DNA of 43,013 nt, from contig SKJG01000100.1 in NCBI GenBank assembly GCA_007116035.1, positions 1-43,013 on the forward strand. Reading direction: 5' to 3'. Positions 34,908 to 43,013 of the stretch are shown here, piece after piece. Position 1 is the first letter of the stretch. Each line of letters starts with the position of its first letter. The position numbers were made by a program, and so were the translations under genes. The DNA is from Thioalkalivibrio sp. Lineage in GTDB: Bacteria; Pseudomonadota; Gammaproteobacteria; Ectothiorhodospirales; Ectothiorhodospiraceae. The notes under the pieces are model-generated. The model was given only the letters and a program-made list of their open reading frames with translations. It did not search any database and was not told the DNA's origin.

Positions 34908-35429
34908 GTGAATTGGATTGACTTCGTATTCATCGCCCTGGTGGTCCTTTCAGGGCTGATCAGCCTTTATCGCGGGTTTGTTCGCGAGGTTTTCTCGCTG
35001 GCCACCTGGATCGTGGCGATTTGGGTGGGCGTGCGCTTTTCCGGAGACGCGGCCGCCTACCTGCCGGCTGCGGTCAGCGACGAGACCCTGCGGCTCGGAA
35101 TCGCCTTTGCGGTGCTCTTTATCCTGGTCCTGATTGTGGGGGGTATCGCCGGTATCATCGCTACGCGACTGGTACGGGGCACTGGCCTGAGCAGTACCGA
35201 CCGCTCTCTGGGTGTCGTCTTCGGCTTGCTGCGGGGGGTGCTGATCGTGGCCCTGCTCGTCTTCATCGCCTCGCTGACGCTGATACCCGATGAGCCTTGG
35301 TGGCAGGAGAGCCGCCTGGTTCCGGAATTCGAGCGTATCGTGGACTGGGTGCTGGACCTGCTGCCGGAAGGGATCCAGGAGCGTCTGCGCGGCCTTCCCG
35401 ACGAGGTTGATCCTGGACTGGGTAGCTAG
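34908..35429 (+). CDS. cvpA: CvpA-family membrane protein
   Basis: A 173-residue protein with four predicted transmembrane helices, starting MNWIDFVFIALVVLSGLISL and including REVFSLATWIVAIWVG and GIAFAVLFILVLIVGGIAGI. CvpA is needed for colicin V production in E. coli, and family members contribute to envelope homeostasis; the exact activity is unsettled. The GTG start at 34908 follows GAGAG at a slightly long distance. It precedes purF by 18 bases, the usual partner. Confidence 0.92.
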   Translation: MNWIDFVFIALVVLSGLISLYRGFVREVFSLATWIVAIWVGVRFSGDAAAYLPAAVSDETLRLGIAFAVLFILVLIVGGIAGIIATRLVRGTGLSSTDRSLGVVFGLLRGVLIVALLVFIASLTLIPDEPWWQESRLVPEFERIVDWVLDLLPEGIQERLRGLPDEVDPGLGS

Positions 35430-35447
35430 AGACCCCCTGGAGTTCCT

Positions 35448-36959
35448 ATGTGTGCTGTTGTAGGCGTAGTCGGTACCGCGGCGGTGAACCAGTTGCTCTA
35501 CGACGCGATGCTGGTGCTCCAGCATCGGGGACAGGATGCCGCCGGTATCGTGACCTCGGATGAACAGGGGCGTTTCCACCTGCGCAAGGACAACGGTCTG
35601 GTACGAGACGTCTTCCACGCGCAGCACATGCGTGGGCTGATCGGCAACATGGGCATCGGGCATGTGCGCTACCCGACTGCCGGAACCTCGAGTTCCGCCG
35701 AGGCGCAACCGTTTTACGTGAACTCCCCCTTCGGCATCACGCTGGGTCACAACGGCAACCTGATCAATGCGCGGGAACTGAAGCAGGCCCTGTTTGCAAC
35801 CGATCGTCGGCACATCAATACCGACTCCGATTCGGAGATCCTGCTGAATGTCTTCGCCCAGGAACTGCTGCGCTTCCTGGACAATGGGCTGAACGCCGAG
35901 GCCGTCTTCAACGCCATCGCGCGGGTCCACCAGCGCGCTCAGGGCGCCTATGCGGTCGTGGGCATGATTGCCGGTCGCGGGCTGGTGGCGTTCCGGGATC
36001 CGTTCGGTATCCGGCCGTTGGTGTATGGCCGCCGGGAGACTGGGGACGGTGTGGAGTGGATGGTAGCCTCCGAGAGCGCGGCGCTGGATTCCCTCGGCTT
36101 CGAACTCGAGCGCGACCTGGCCCCGGGAGAGGGGATCTTCATCACCCCGGATGGAGAAGTCGCGACGCGCAGCTGTGCGTCCAACCCGACGCTCAACCCC
36201 TGCATCTTCGAACACGTCTATTTTGCCCGCCCCGATTCGGTGATCGACAACGTCTTCGTGCACCGGGCGCGGATGCGCATGGGTACCCGGCTGGGGCAGA
36301 AAATCCGGCGGATCTGGCCCGAGCACGACATCGACGTGATCGTGCCGATTCCCGATACCGGGCGCACCGTCGCCCTGGAGATGGCCCACGAACTCGGCAT
36401 CAAGTACCGCGAGGGGTTCATCAAGAACCGGTACATCGGCCGCACCTTCATCATGCCGGGCCAGACCCGGCGGCGAAAATCGGTGCGGCAGAAGTTGAAC
36501 GCGATCGGTTTGGAGTTCCGGGACAAGAACGTGATGCTGGTGGACGATTCCATTGTTCGTGGAACCACGTCGCGCGAGATCGTGCTGATGGCGCGGGAAG
36601 CCGGTGCGCGCAAGGTCTATTTTGCGTCGGCGGCACCGCCGGTGCGGTTCCCGAATGTCTACGGCATCGATATGCCCGCCGCCAACGAACTCATCGCCCA
36701 CGATCGGGACGAGGATGCGGTCTGTGCAGCGATCGGCGCCGATCGGCTGATCTATCAGGACCTGGACGACCTCGTCGCCGCGGTACAGCGGGGCAACCGG
36801 TCCATCGAGAAATTCGATTGCTCTGTATTCACCGGCGAGTACGTCACCGGGTTGGCGCCGGACTATCTGGCCTACCTGGCCTCCCTGCGTGCCGATATGG
36901 GCATGCCCGAGGCGGAGCCGGTGGCCGGCGAGGTCCTCGACTTGGCAAACAAGAAGTAA
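35448..36959 (+). CDS. purF: Amidophosphoribosyltransferase
   Basis: A 503-residue enzyme that transfers the glutamine amide nitrogen to PRPP, the first committed step of purine synthesis. Removal of Met exposes the nucleophile C2 (MCAVVGVVG). The glutaminase domain has [11 protein letters not shown] and [12 protein letters not shown], and the PRPP-binding loop is [14 protein letters not shown]. No cysteine-rich propeptide is present, as in the E. coli-type enzyme. A CTGGAG site precedes the ATG at 35448. Confidence 0.98.
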   Translation: MCAVVGVVGTAAVNQLLYDAMLVLQHRGQDAAGIVTSDEQGRFHLRKDNGLVRDVFHAQHMRGLIGNMGIGHVRYPTAGTSSSAEAQPFYVNSPFGITLGHNGNLINARELKQALFATDRRHINTDSDSEILLNVFAQELLRFLDNGLNAEAVFNAIARVHQRAQGAYAVVGMIAGRGLVAFRDPFGIRPLVYGRRETGDGVEWMVASESAALDSLGFELERDLAPGEGIFITPDGEVATRSCASNPTLNPCIFEHVYFARPDSVIDNVFVHRARMRMGTRLGQKIRRIWPEHDIDVIVPIPDTGRTVALEMAHELGIKYREGFIKNRYIGRTFIMPGQTRRRKSVRQKLNAIGLEFRDKNVMLVDDSIVRGTTSREIVLMAREAGARKVYFASAAPPVRFPNVYGIDMPAANELIAHDRDEDAVCAAIGADRLIYQDLDDLVAAVQRGNRSIEKFDCSVFTGEYVTGLAPDYLAYLASLRADMGMPEAEPVAGEVLDLANKK

Positions 36960-37031
36960 CGGCCGTCCCGCGGACTGTGGGGGGAGCCGGTACCCACGTC
37001 CCGCGGGCAGTCGCCGGCCTTGGGGTGATGG

Positions 37032-37595
37032 ATGATAGAGCCTCCTGAATGGCTAGACGCAGTCGTTGCCGATGCCCTGGTCCGCGAACCACAGGGCTGG
37101 GGCCGGCCAGTGCTGATCGTGCGCGCGGACGAGCAGTGCCTTTACGTCTGCGAGGCCGGACGAGCGCCTCAGGTCTTCCCGGTGTCCACGTCGGCGCGCG
37201 GGGTCGGCAACCGCGACGGCAGCCTGCAGACGCCTCGCGGCCTGCATTGGGTCGCACAGCGGATCGGCGATACCGCACCCGCTGGTGCCATCTTCCGCGG
37301 CCGCACCGACACCGGCGCGATCGCCGACATCCTGACCGACCCCGATGCACGCAGTACCGGCGATCGAATCACCTCGCGCATTCTCTGGCTGGAGGGCCTG
37401 GAGCCCGGCATCAACCGGGGCGGGGATGTCGATAGCTTTGCCCGGTTTATCTACATCCACGGCACCGATGAGGAGGGGCGGATCGGTTCGCCCGCATCGC
37501 ATGGCTGTATCCGCATGCGCAATCAGGACCTGATCGGATTGTTTCCCCGCGTGCCTCTGCACTCCCTGGTCGTGATCCTCGAGCGGGGGCCTTGA
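37032..37595 (+). CDS. YkuD-domain L,D-transpeptidase/carboxypeptidase-like protein without signal peptide
   Basis: A 187-residue protein that is almost entirely a YkuD catalytic domain. The conserved H143 is in IYIHGTDEEG, and the signature SHGCIRM gives H157 and the nucleophile C159. The N-terminus MIEPPEWLDAVVADALV has no signal peptide or membrane segment, so the protein is predicted to be cytoplasmic, unlike typical periplasmic L,D-transpeptidases. Cytoplasmic YkuD enzymes such as ElsL of Acinetobacter act as L,D-carboxypeptidases in peptidoglycan recycling, which is a reasonable guess here. It follows purF by 72 bases. Confidence 0.85.
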   Translation: MIEPPEWLDAVVADALVREPQGWGRPVLIVRADEQCLYVCEAGRAPQVFPVSTSARGVGNRDGSLQTPRGLHWVAQRIGDTAPAGAIFRGRTDTGAIADILTDPDARSTGDRITSRILWLEGLEPGINRGGDVDSFARFIYIHGTDEEGRIGSPASHGCIRMRNQDLIGLFPRVPLHSLVVILERGP

Positions 37596-37676
37596 GCGTG
37601 CCAGCGTCTCCCTGTGGGCCGACGCCGATGGGTCCAACGCCCGTGGCGAAGCAGCGAGCCCTCGCTTCACGCTCGA

Positions 37677-37704
37677 TTGACGCGTACAAATAACGTAGAG
37701 TAAT
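37677..37704 (+). promoter_or_regulatory. Probable iscR promoter
   Basis: TTGACG (37677-37682) and AGTAAT (37699-37704) are 16 bases apart in an AT-rich part of the 244-base gap before iscR. I see no clear match to the long palindromic type 1 IscR box. The rest of the gap (to 37839) is a leader of about 130 bases with no gene. Confidence 0.4.
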
Positions 37705-37839
37705 TGGGGGCTTTCGTCATTAGCCTGCCATGATGATGGAATTATTCTTGAGTGGGATGGTCAAGAAAACGGAATGGAAGCACGAGCCGAAACGGAAGGC
37801 CTTACACATCCATAGCAGTAATCCTTGGAGGCGATGTAT

Positions 37840-38316
37840 ATGAAGTTGTCAACCAAAGGCCGCTACGCGGTCACCGCCATGATGGACTTGGCCATCCACG
37901 ATCGCATTGGTCCCGTGACCCTGGCCGACATCTCCCAGTGCCAGGGGATCTCCCTGTCCTACCTGGAGCAGCTGTTCGCCAAGCTGCGCAAGGCGAGTCT
38001 TGTGGAGGGCGTACGTGGTCCGGGTGGTGGGTACCGACTCGCCAAGCGCGCGGACCAGATCAGCATCGCCAACATCATCATGGCCGTCGATGAGTCCGTC
38101 GACGTCACCCGATGCAAGGGGCAGAAGGATTGCCAACAGGGAGAACGCTGTCTGACCCATGAGCTGTGGGATGACCTGAGCCAGCAGCTGTACGACTTCC
38201 TCAACGGCATTACGCTCGCACAGTTCGCGAACCGGCCGGAGGTGCAGAAGGTCGCGCGGCGTCAGGACGAGCGCCGGGCGCGGCATCACTTCATCTTCCG
38301 TCACGACGCAGCCTGA
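37840..38316 (+). CDS. iscR: Rrf2-family 2Fe-2S transcriptional regulator, IscR-like
   Basis: A 158-residue Rrf2 regulator. The winged helix is typical ([18 protein letters not shown], then [15 protein letters not shown] and [11 protein letters not shown]). Cluster ligands C92, C98 and C104 with H107 occur at the same spacing and numbering as E. coli IscR, so it should bind a 2Fe-2S cluster and sense Fe-S demand or oxidative stress. The ATG at 37840 follows GGAGG. Unlike most IscR genes it is not followed by iscSUA: a strong terminator and an opposite-strand gene lie next. Confidence 0.93.
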   Translation: MKLSTKGRYAVTAMMDLAIHDRIGPVTLADISQCQGISLSYLEQLFAKLRKASLVEGVRGPGGGYRLAKRADQISIANIIMAVDESVDVTRCKGQKDCQQGERCLTHELWDDLSQQLYDFLNGITLAQFANRPEVQKVARRQDERRARHHFIFRHDAA

Positions 38317-38351
38317 CCGCATCGGCAGTTCGTCGACGGTTTGCTGTCACG

Positions 38352-38384
38352 ATACGCCGGGCGCATGCCCGGCGTATCCGTTTT
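38352..38384 (+). terminator. Intrinsic-type terminator after iscR
   Basis: A perfect 11-bp stem, 38352-38362 with 38367-38377, and a GCAT loop are followed by CCGTTTT. It lies 35 bases after the iscR stop, between the convergent iscR and transglutaminase genes. The T-run is short but the stem is strong, and it could serve both directions. Confidence 0.75.
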
Positions 38385-38466
38385 CACCCTGGTGCGGCGG
38401 TGAGCGGGGCGGCGAACCGTCGCATTCGATAGGCGCTTCCGCTTTCCGCGGCCGGGGTGCCTCGCG

Positions 38467-40458
38467 TCAGCCCTTCGCTTCGCCCAGCGCACGCCACAGT
38501 TGCCGCTGAAACTGTTCTCGTTCCTGCGCATCGAGGTCGGCATAGCGCAGGTGCGTGTAGGCCTGCGCGAAGTCTGCGAGCGGCGTGGCCAATTCGGGAC
38601 GCGCAGCGCGCACACGGGCGGCGTAGGCCGCGGCGGTCTCATGGGGTTCCCGCGCCAGGTCGTGGCGGCGCAGCCGTCGTGACAGCCGGTCCAGCGCCCG
38701 CTGTGCCGGATCCCGGCGGTCGCGAGGGCGGCGCAAGAATGCGCTCAGCCCCACCAGAAGCGCAAGGCCGCCCAGCGAGACGGCCAGTGCGATCAGGACA
38801 CTGCGCCAGTCGGTGGCGTCCAGCCCGAAGCGCGCGAACAGTTCCCGCTGGCGTTCCGGGTCGAAGGCAAGGACCAAGCTTTCCCAACGGAAGGTGGCGA
38901 CATCGTGCCAGTCGGAAATCCGGAGGCGCCACTGCACAGTCCAGGGCAGGCCGGAACGGCGCAGGAATGCCGGCGCATCGATGTCCTCGCCGAACCACCC
39001 GCTCAGGCCGGTCTCGATGCGCTCCGGAGCGATGGCGGCGGTGGGATCGACCCGGGTCCAGCCCCGGTCTTCCAGCCAGACCTCGGTCCAGGCATGCGCA
39101 TCGGCCTGGCGTAGGCGCAGGTAGTTTCCGGCATCCATCCACTGTCCGCCCTGGTAGCCGGTGATCACACGCGCGGGAATGCCCGCCGCGCGCATCAGCA
39201 CGGCAAGCGTGGACGCATAGTGTTCACAATAGCCGGCGCGCGTCTCGAACAGGAATGCGTCGGTGTTGTCACCCTGCAGTAGCGGCGGGCGCAGCGTGTA
39301 ACGGAAGGGTTCCCCGGCAAAGAGCTGCAATGCCTCCTGAACAATAGCCGTATCGTCGTCGCCGTGGGCGGCTCGCCAGAGCGCCGCCTGGACCCGCGCC
39401 CGCGGTGCGGCTGCGGCGGGAAGCGCGAGTGCCCGGGTCCGCTCGTCCGCAGAAAGCGGCAATACCGGCGGGGCATCCAGCCGGGCGTGGCCCGTGTACT
39501 GCAGGCGGCTGTCGACCCGCCTGGACGTCACTACCTGCAGGTTGTCGAGAAGGCGGGCGTGGTCCGGAATCCCCACGGGAAAATCCAGCACGGGAAGGTA
39601 GTGGGCGCGGGTCGGTTCCAGCGTCACGGTATACGCGACGTCGCCAGGGCCTTCGCCGTCGGCGGGCACTTCCGGTCGGCTGCGATCGACCCGCCAGCCG
39701 CGGCCGTCGAAGTCGGTCATGACCAGCGCGCGCCAGTACTGCTGGCTCGAGGCCGGGACAGGACCCTCGAAGCGGACCCGCAGGGCGGTGGCCTCGTTTT
39801 CCAGCAATTGTGCGATGTCGCCGAATTCCAGGCGATCGGACAGACCGGTCTGGCCCACCGGGTCCTCGTGGGGGCTCCCCCAGATCGGCCCCGGGATGCG
39901 TGGGAAGACCAGGAACAGGATCAGCATGATCGGCAACGCGTGCACCAGCATGAGCCCGGACGACCGAGCGAGCCGCGCGAGCGGCAGCACCCGGCCGCCG
40001 TGCACCTGGATCAGTGCGGCGGTGATCAGCCAGGCGGAAAGCAGGGAATAGGCGGCAATCAGGATCGACTGGTTGAAGAAATAGGTGGTGACGACGACGA
40101 AGTAGGCCAGGAACAGAGACACCACGATGTCGCGCTGCGAGCGAATTTCCAGGAGCTTCAGGGCAAGCATCACCAGCAGCAGGGCGGTACCGGCCTGCTG
40201 CCCGAAGACCGTGCCGAACTCGACAAAGGTCAGTGCCCCGCCCGCCAGAACCAGCAGGACCATCAGCCAACGCGCGGGCAGCCGGGCATTGGTGGCGTGG
40301 ATGATGACGCGCCACAGCCATGCCGCCATCAGGACCGCGAAGACCCAGGGCGGCTGTTCCCAGGCGTGGGGCAGGGCCGCAACCGGCACCGCGGCCAGCA
40401 ACAGCCACAAACCGAGCAACTCGGGCTGGGTCCGGGTCCTTGCGAGCCACGCCCTCAC
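38467..40458 (-). CDS. tgpA: TgpA-type membrane transglutaminase (DUF3488-transglutaminase-DUF4129)
   Basis: A 663-residue protein. The N-terminal part (about 15-200) has multiple transmembrane helices. A periplasmic transglutaminase-like domain follows, with C411 in RAGYCEHYASTLAVLMRAAG, the His in ADAHAWTEVWL and the Asp in WTRVDPTAA. A further transmembrane helix (about 570-590) precedes a cytoplasmic DUF4129-like tail. It belongs to the family of Pseudomonas aeruginosa TgpA, which is essential there; its substrate is unknown. The GTG start at 40458 overlaps the stop of the DUF58 gene (GTGA); the longer open frame is antisense-like and lies inside that gene. Confidence 0.92.
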   Translation of the reverse strand: MRAWLARTRTQPELLGLWLLLAAVPVAALPHAWEQPPWVFAVLMAAWLWRVIIHATNARLPARWLMVLLVLAGGALTFVEFGTVFGQQAGTALLLVMLALKLLEIRSQRDIVVSLFLAYFVVVTTYFFNQSILIAAYSLLSAWLITAALIQVHGGRVLPLARLARSSGLMLVHALPIMLILFLVFPRIPGPIWGSPHEDPVGQTGLSDRLEFGDIAQLLENEATALRVRFEGPVPASSQQYWRALVMTDFDGRGWRVDRSRPEVPADGEGPGDVAYTVTLEPTRAHYLPVLDFPVGIPDHARLLDNLQVVTSRRVDSRLQYTGHARLDAPPVLPLSADERTRALALPAAAAPRARVQAALWRAAHGDDDTAIVQEALQLFAGEPFRYTLRPPLLQGDNTDAFLFETRAGYCEHYASTLAVLMRAAGIPARVITGYQGGQWMDAGNYLRLRQADAHAWTEVWLEDRGWTRVDPTAAIAPERIETGLSGWFGEDIDAPAFLRRSGLPWTVQWRLRISDWHDVATFRWESLVLAFDPERQRELFARFGLDATDWRSVLIALAVSLGGLALLVGLSAFLRRPRDRRDPAQRALDRLSRRLRRHDLAREPHETAAAYAARVRAARPELATPLADFAQAYTHLRYADLDAQEREQFQRQLWRALGEAKG

Positions 40459-41474
40459 GTCAGCTTGCGTCGCGGGAGACCGAATGCGGCCAGGGCGCGC
40501 AGGCAACGGCCCAGGTGCTCCGGCCCCGTATCCGGACCCAGCCGTTGACCGGGAAGCCGCAGCCCGAAGGGCTGACCCGTAGCGTTGGCTTCCAGCACCC
40601 GATGGCAGAGAACCGAGAGACGATATTCCGGGTCGGAGCCCGGGGCCGCGTCCCAGTCCACCCAAGTCGGCGCAGCGTCACCGCCGGCGGAATCCCGCAC
40701 GAACAGGCGACCACTGCGGGCGACGGCCTTCCAGGCGATCCGGTTGGGAGAATCTCCAGGCCGATAGTCCCGTATTTCGTCCGGTGGAGCGTCCCTGGCA
40801 GTAGGTACAGCCGCCTCCTCGCCGTCACCGTCCGCTGTGGCAGCCTGGACGGCATCCGCTGGGTGGGGCACGGGGTAGACCAGGACCTCGGTGTCGAGGG
40901 TGAGCCAGGTCCAGGCCTCCAGCAGGCCCAGCGGATAGCGGGTGGAGAGGCGCTGTCGGGGCAGGCTGTAGATTCCCCGCGGCCGGGACTCCAGCGCGAT
41001 CGCGACTTCCGCCGACCCCCCCGTTTCCAGGAAGGCTGGTGGGCTTTCCTGCCCCCCCGCTGCCAGGCGCAGGGCCTCGCGCGGTCTGCCATCCGTCTCT
41101 TCGAGGCGCAACGACAGCATCGGCGGGGCACCGGCGAACACCGGCTTCACCGGCAGGACGGTGACCTTCAGTCCGAGCAGGTTGCGGTGGGTGTACCACA
41201 TCGCATTGTGGCCGATCCCGACGACCAGAAAGGTCAGCAGGAAGGCCATGTTGTTCGAGTAGTTGATCGAACCCAGGAGCATCACCAGCAGGATCAGAAG
41301 CAGCATGAAACCCTGGCGGGTGGGCAGGATGTAGACCCGGTCGCGGGTCACCCGCGCGCGCCGTCCGTCGGCCTGGTGCCGTCGCGTCACCCAGCGGACG
41401 AAGTCCTCGCGCAGCCGCCACCACCGGGCTCGCAGGGCGGGATCGCGGGCCGGGTTCAATTTGCCGGAGCGCAT
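40455..41474 (-). CDS. DUF58 domain protein
   Basis: A 339-residue protein with two adjacent transmembrane helices (about 54-90, GFMLLLILLVMLLGSINYSN and MAFLLTFLVVGIGHNAMW). A DUF58 region (about 200-270) with RDYRPGDSPNRIAWKAVARSG follows. Such proteins are encoded with MoxR ATPases and transglutaminases; some contain von Willebrand A-like folds and are thought to be MoxR partners. The ATG at 41474 overlaps the moxR stop by 19 bases, and the stop overlaps the tgpA start, so all three are coupled. Confidence 0.92.
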   Translation of the reverse strand: MRSGKLNPARDPALRARWWRLREDFVRWVTRRHQADGRRARVTRDRVYILPTRQGFMLLLILLVMLLGSINYSNNMAFLLTFLVVGIGHNAMWYTHRNLLGLKVTVLPVKPVFAGAPPMLSLRLEETDGRPREALRLAAGGQESPPAFLETGGSAEVAIALESRPRGIYSLPRQRLSTRYPLGLLEAWTWLTLDTEVLVYPVPHPADAVQAATADGDGEEAAVPTARDAPPDEIRDYRPGDSPNRIAWKAVARSGRLFVRDSAGGDAAPTWVDWDAAPGSDPEYRLSVLCHRVLEANATGQPFGLRLPGQRLGPDTGPEHLGRCLRALAAFGLPRRKLT

Positions 41475-42388
41475 TCCAGGAGCCGGGCAATGGTGGCGTT
41501 GCCGGGCTGGGACTCTCGGGAGGCGACGCGGTGGATCGCGACAGAGGGCAGGACCGCGCGCACATCGTCCGGCGTCACGAAGCCCCGGCCGTCGATCAGG
41601 GCGTAGGCGCGGGCCGCCCGGAGCAGGCCGAGTCCTGCCCGGGGCGACAGTCCGCTGCGGAAAAGCGCCGGGTCGCGGCTGCCGCGCAACAGCGCCTGCA
41701 CGTAGTCGAGCAGCGCGGGGCGCGCAATGATGGCCGATACTTCGCGCTGCCAGGCCATCAGGTCTTCGGGTCCGGCCTCGGCCACCAGCGGAGCGGAGGC
41801 ATCACCCCTGCCGGTGCCTTCGAGCAATGCCCGCTCTGCGGCGCTGTCCGGGAATCCCAGCTCGATGCACATCAGGAAGCGGTCCAGTTGGGACTCCGGA
41901 AGGGGATGCGTGCCGATCTGCTCGGCCGGATTCTGGGTCGCGATCACGAAGAACGGTTCGGGGAGATCGTAGGTGCGGCCATCGACACTCACCTGGTGTT
42001 CCTGCATGGCCTCGAGCAGCGCACTCTGGGTTTTCGGCGGCGCGCGGTTGACTTCGTCCGCCAGCAGGACCTGCGCGAAGATCGGTCCCGGATGGAACTC
42101 GAACCGGGCACGGGCCTGCTCGAAGACCGACACGCCGACAACGTCACCGGGCAGGAGATCGCTGGTAAACTGTATGCGCCGGTAGTCCAGCCCCAGGACC
42201 TGTGCGAGGGCGTGGGCGAGCGTGGTCTTGCCCACCCCCGGCAGGTCTTCGATCAACAGGTGCCCGTTGGCGAGCAGGCAGACCAGCGCCAGCCGCACCG
42301 CCTCCGGCTTGCCCAGGAGGATTCGGTTCAGGGCTTCCTCTACACGCACCAGGGTAGGCCGAACCATGCGCTCTACGGGACTGTTCAT
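41456..42388 (-). CDS. MoxR-family AAA+ ATPase
   Basis: A 310-residue AAA+ ATPase. The Walker A motif is LPGVGKTTLA (about 49-58), and Walker B is VLLADEVNRA with D111 and E112. Sensor-region signatures are VIATQNPAEQIGTHPLPESQLDRF and the C-terminal lid domain SPRAGLGLLRAARAYAL. MoxR proteins act as chaperone-like ATPases that mature or activate partner proteins, here presumably the DUF58 and TgpA products. The ATG at 42388 follows AAAGGA; the upstream open frame covers the divergent gene. First gene of the operon. Confidence 0.95.
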   Translation of the reverse strand: MNSPVERMVRPTLVRVEEALNRILLGKPEAVRLALVCLLANGHLLIEDLPGVGKTTLAHALAQVLGLDYRRIQFTSDLLPGDVVGVSVFEQARARFEFHPGPIFAQVLLADEVNRAPPKTQSALLEAMQEHQVSVDGRTYDLPEPFFVIATQNPAEQIGTHPLPESQLDRFLMCIELGFPDSAAERALLEGTGRGDASAPLVAEAGPEDLMAWQREVSAIIARPALLDYVQALLRGSRDPALFRSGLSPRAGLGLLRAARAYALIDGRGFVTPDDVRAVLPSVAIHRVASRESQPGNATIARLLECAPAN

Positions 42389-42504
42389 GCGGTATCCTTT
42401 TTCGTCCAGCCTGTTGAGTCGGATTCCAACCGGGGGTTCCCGAGTATGGGACCTATTATGGACCGTTGATTCGAAAATGAACCCTGGATCGTCCAGAAGC
42501 GCCC
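42389..42504. promoter_or_regulatory. Divergent promoter region, moxR and STAS-permease
   Basis: A 116-base gap between divergent genes. It is comparatively AT-rich around 42400-42480, but I cannot assign clear -35 and -10 hexamers. Both operons probably start here. Confidence 0.35.
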
Positions 42505-43013
42505 ATGGCTGAGCGGGAGCATTCAGCGGGTTCCATGCTGCGTTATTCCGCGCAGGAAGGGGCTCCCGGCCGGCTGGCTTTTGCTGGCCGAATGGATGCC
42601 TACAGCGTTGGCCCCGTATGGGCGTCGGTGCTGGAGGCGGCTGCGCGTGTGGCAGGCAACGGCGAACTGGTGGTCGATCTCTCCGATGTGACCTACTGCG
42701 ATGGTGCTGGCGCCGCGCTGCTGTACAGCCTCGAGCATTCGGCAACGCAACGGGGCGGCGCTCTGCGCATGCACGGCGTGACCGGGGCCATCGAGGGGCA
42801 TCTCAAACCCTATCGCGAGGCGGAGGCTGTGGCCTCGGCCCGGCCCCCGCAGGATATCCCGTGGACGCAGCATCTGCGCGCGGGAGTAAGCTCGGTGGGG
42901 CATGAGATCTTCGCCCAGATCGCCTTCATCGGGGAGTATGGTCAGGCGCTGCTGCTTGCCATTCGCCACCCGCGTCGGGTGCGCTGGGGAGACACGCTGC
43001 GCGTCGCCGAGGC
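42505..43013 (+). CDS. STAS-MlaE fusion ABC transporter permease, 5' part only
   Basis: The first 169 codons of a gene that leaves the window. Residues about 12-110 form a STAS/NTP-binding-like domain (RLAFAGRMDAYSVGPVW, then VVDLSDVTYCDGAGAALLYSL). From about 120 the sequence changes to the start of an MlaE/YrbE-type permease (HEIFAQIAFIGEYGQALLLAI, then RHPRRVRWGDTL). Such permeases work with an Mcl-type ATPase and an MCE-domain protein to move lipids or organic solvents across the envelope. The frame is open to the window end. The start ATG 42505 lacks a strong ribosome-binding site. Confidence 0.85.
   Translation, partial: MAEREHSAGSMLRYSAQEGAPGRLAFAGRMDAYSVGPVWASVLEAAARVAGNGELVVDLSDVTYCDGAGAALLYSLEHSATQRGGALRMHGVTGAIEGHLKPYREAEAVASARPPQDIPWTQHLRAGVSSVGHEIFAQIAFIGEYGQALLLAIRHPRRVRWGDTLRVAE

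Noticed and set aside
1-43013. tRNA, rRNA, CRISPR array, insertion sequence or phage attachment site
   Set aside because: Read by eye on both strands, no cloverleaf, regularly spaced repeat or transposase-like frame was found; a dedicated search could still reveal a small RNA.

Overview
The window reads as chromosomal DNA of a GC-rich, chemolithoautotrophic gammaproteobacterium, most likely a sulfur oxidiser of the Thioalkalivibrio/Ectothiorhodospiraceae kind. The evidence is an alpha-carboxysome operon with form IA Rubisco, together with a gammaproteobacterial housekeeping backbone (leuCDB-asd-fimV-truA-trpFBA-accD-folC-dedD-cvpA-purF) that resembles the Pseudomonas order. The taxonomy is inferred from gene content only. 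No rRNA, tRNA, CRISPR array or insertion sequence was recognised.

Layout. (1) 1-7003, minus strand: carboxysome operon cbbL-cbbS-csoS2-csoSCA-csoS4A-csoS4B-csoS1, with csoS1 cut by the window edge. The 248-base region upstream of cbbL holds a tandem repeat and LysR-type operator-like motifs, but no cbbR lies next to it. (2) 7252-12265, minus strand: an RND drug-efflux pump, its membrane-fusion protein and a TetR regulator. (3) 12511-17508, plus strand: a patatin-like lipase, a J-domain/retropepsin fusion protein, a LysR regulator and an AsnO-type amidotransferase of compatible-solute synthesis. (4) 17513-24652: an Lrp regulator divergent from a class II isopropylmalate synthase, then leuC, leuD, leuB and asd. 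The 404-base gap before leuC carries a decayed LysR gene end and a possible leucine-rich leader peptide. A 17-bp inverted-repeat element separates leuD and leuB. (5) 24788-37595, plus strand: fimV, an EcfT/CbiQ-like membrane protein, truA, trpF, trpB, trpA, accD, folC, a SPOR protein, cvpA, purF and a signal-less YkuD-domain enzyme. (6) 37840-38316: a stand-alone IscR, followed by a clear terminator hairpin. (7) 38467-42388, minus strand: moxR-DUF58-transglutaminase operon. (8) From 42505: the start of a STAS-MlaE permease, running off the window.

How the genes work together. The cso genes build the protein shell, carbonic anhydrase, scaffold and enzyme cargo for CO2 fixation. The leu, asd and trp genes supply amino acids, accD fatty-acid precursors, folC folates and purF purines. 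The strongest individual signal is a canonical -1 frameshift heptamer in csoS2 with a -1-frame stop four codons on and a perfect 8-bp stem just downstream. It fits programmed production of a short and a long CsoS2. Other observations are the J-domain/aspartic-protease fusion, the orphan EcfT-like protein, the leu-region relics and structured elements, and the repeat-bearing cbbL leader. No wholly undescribed multi-gene system stands out.
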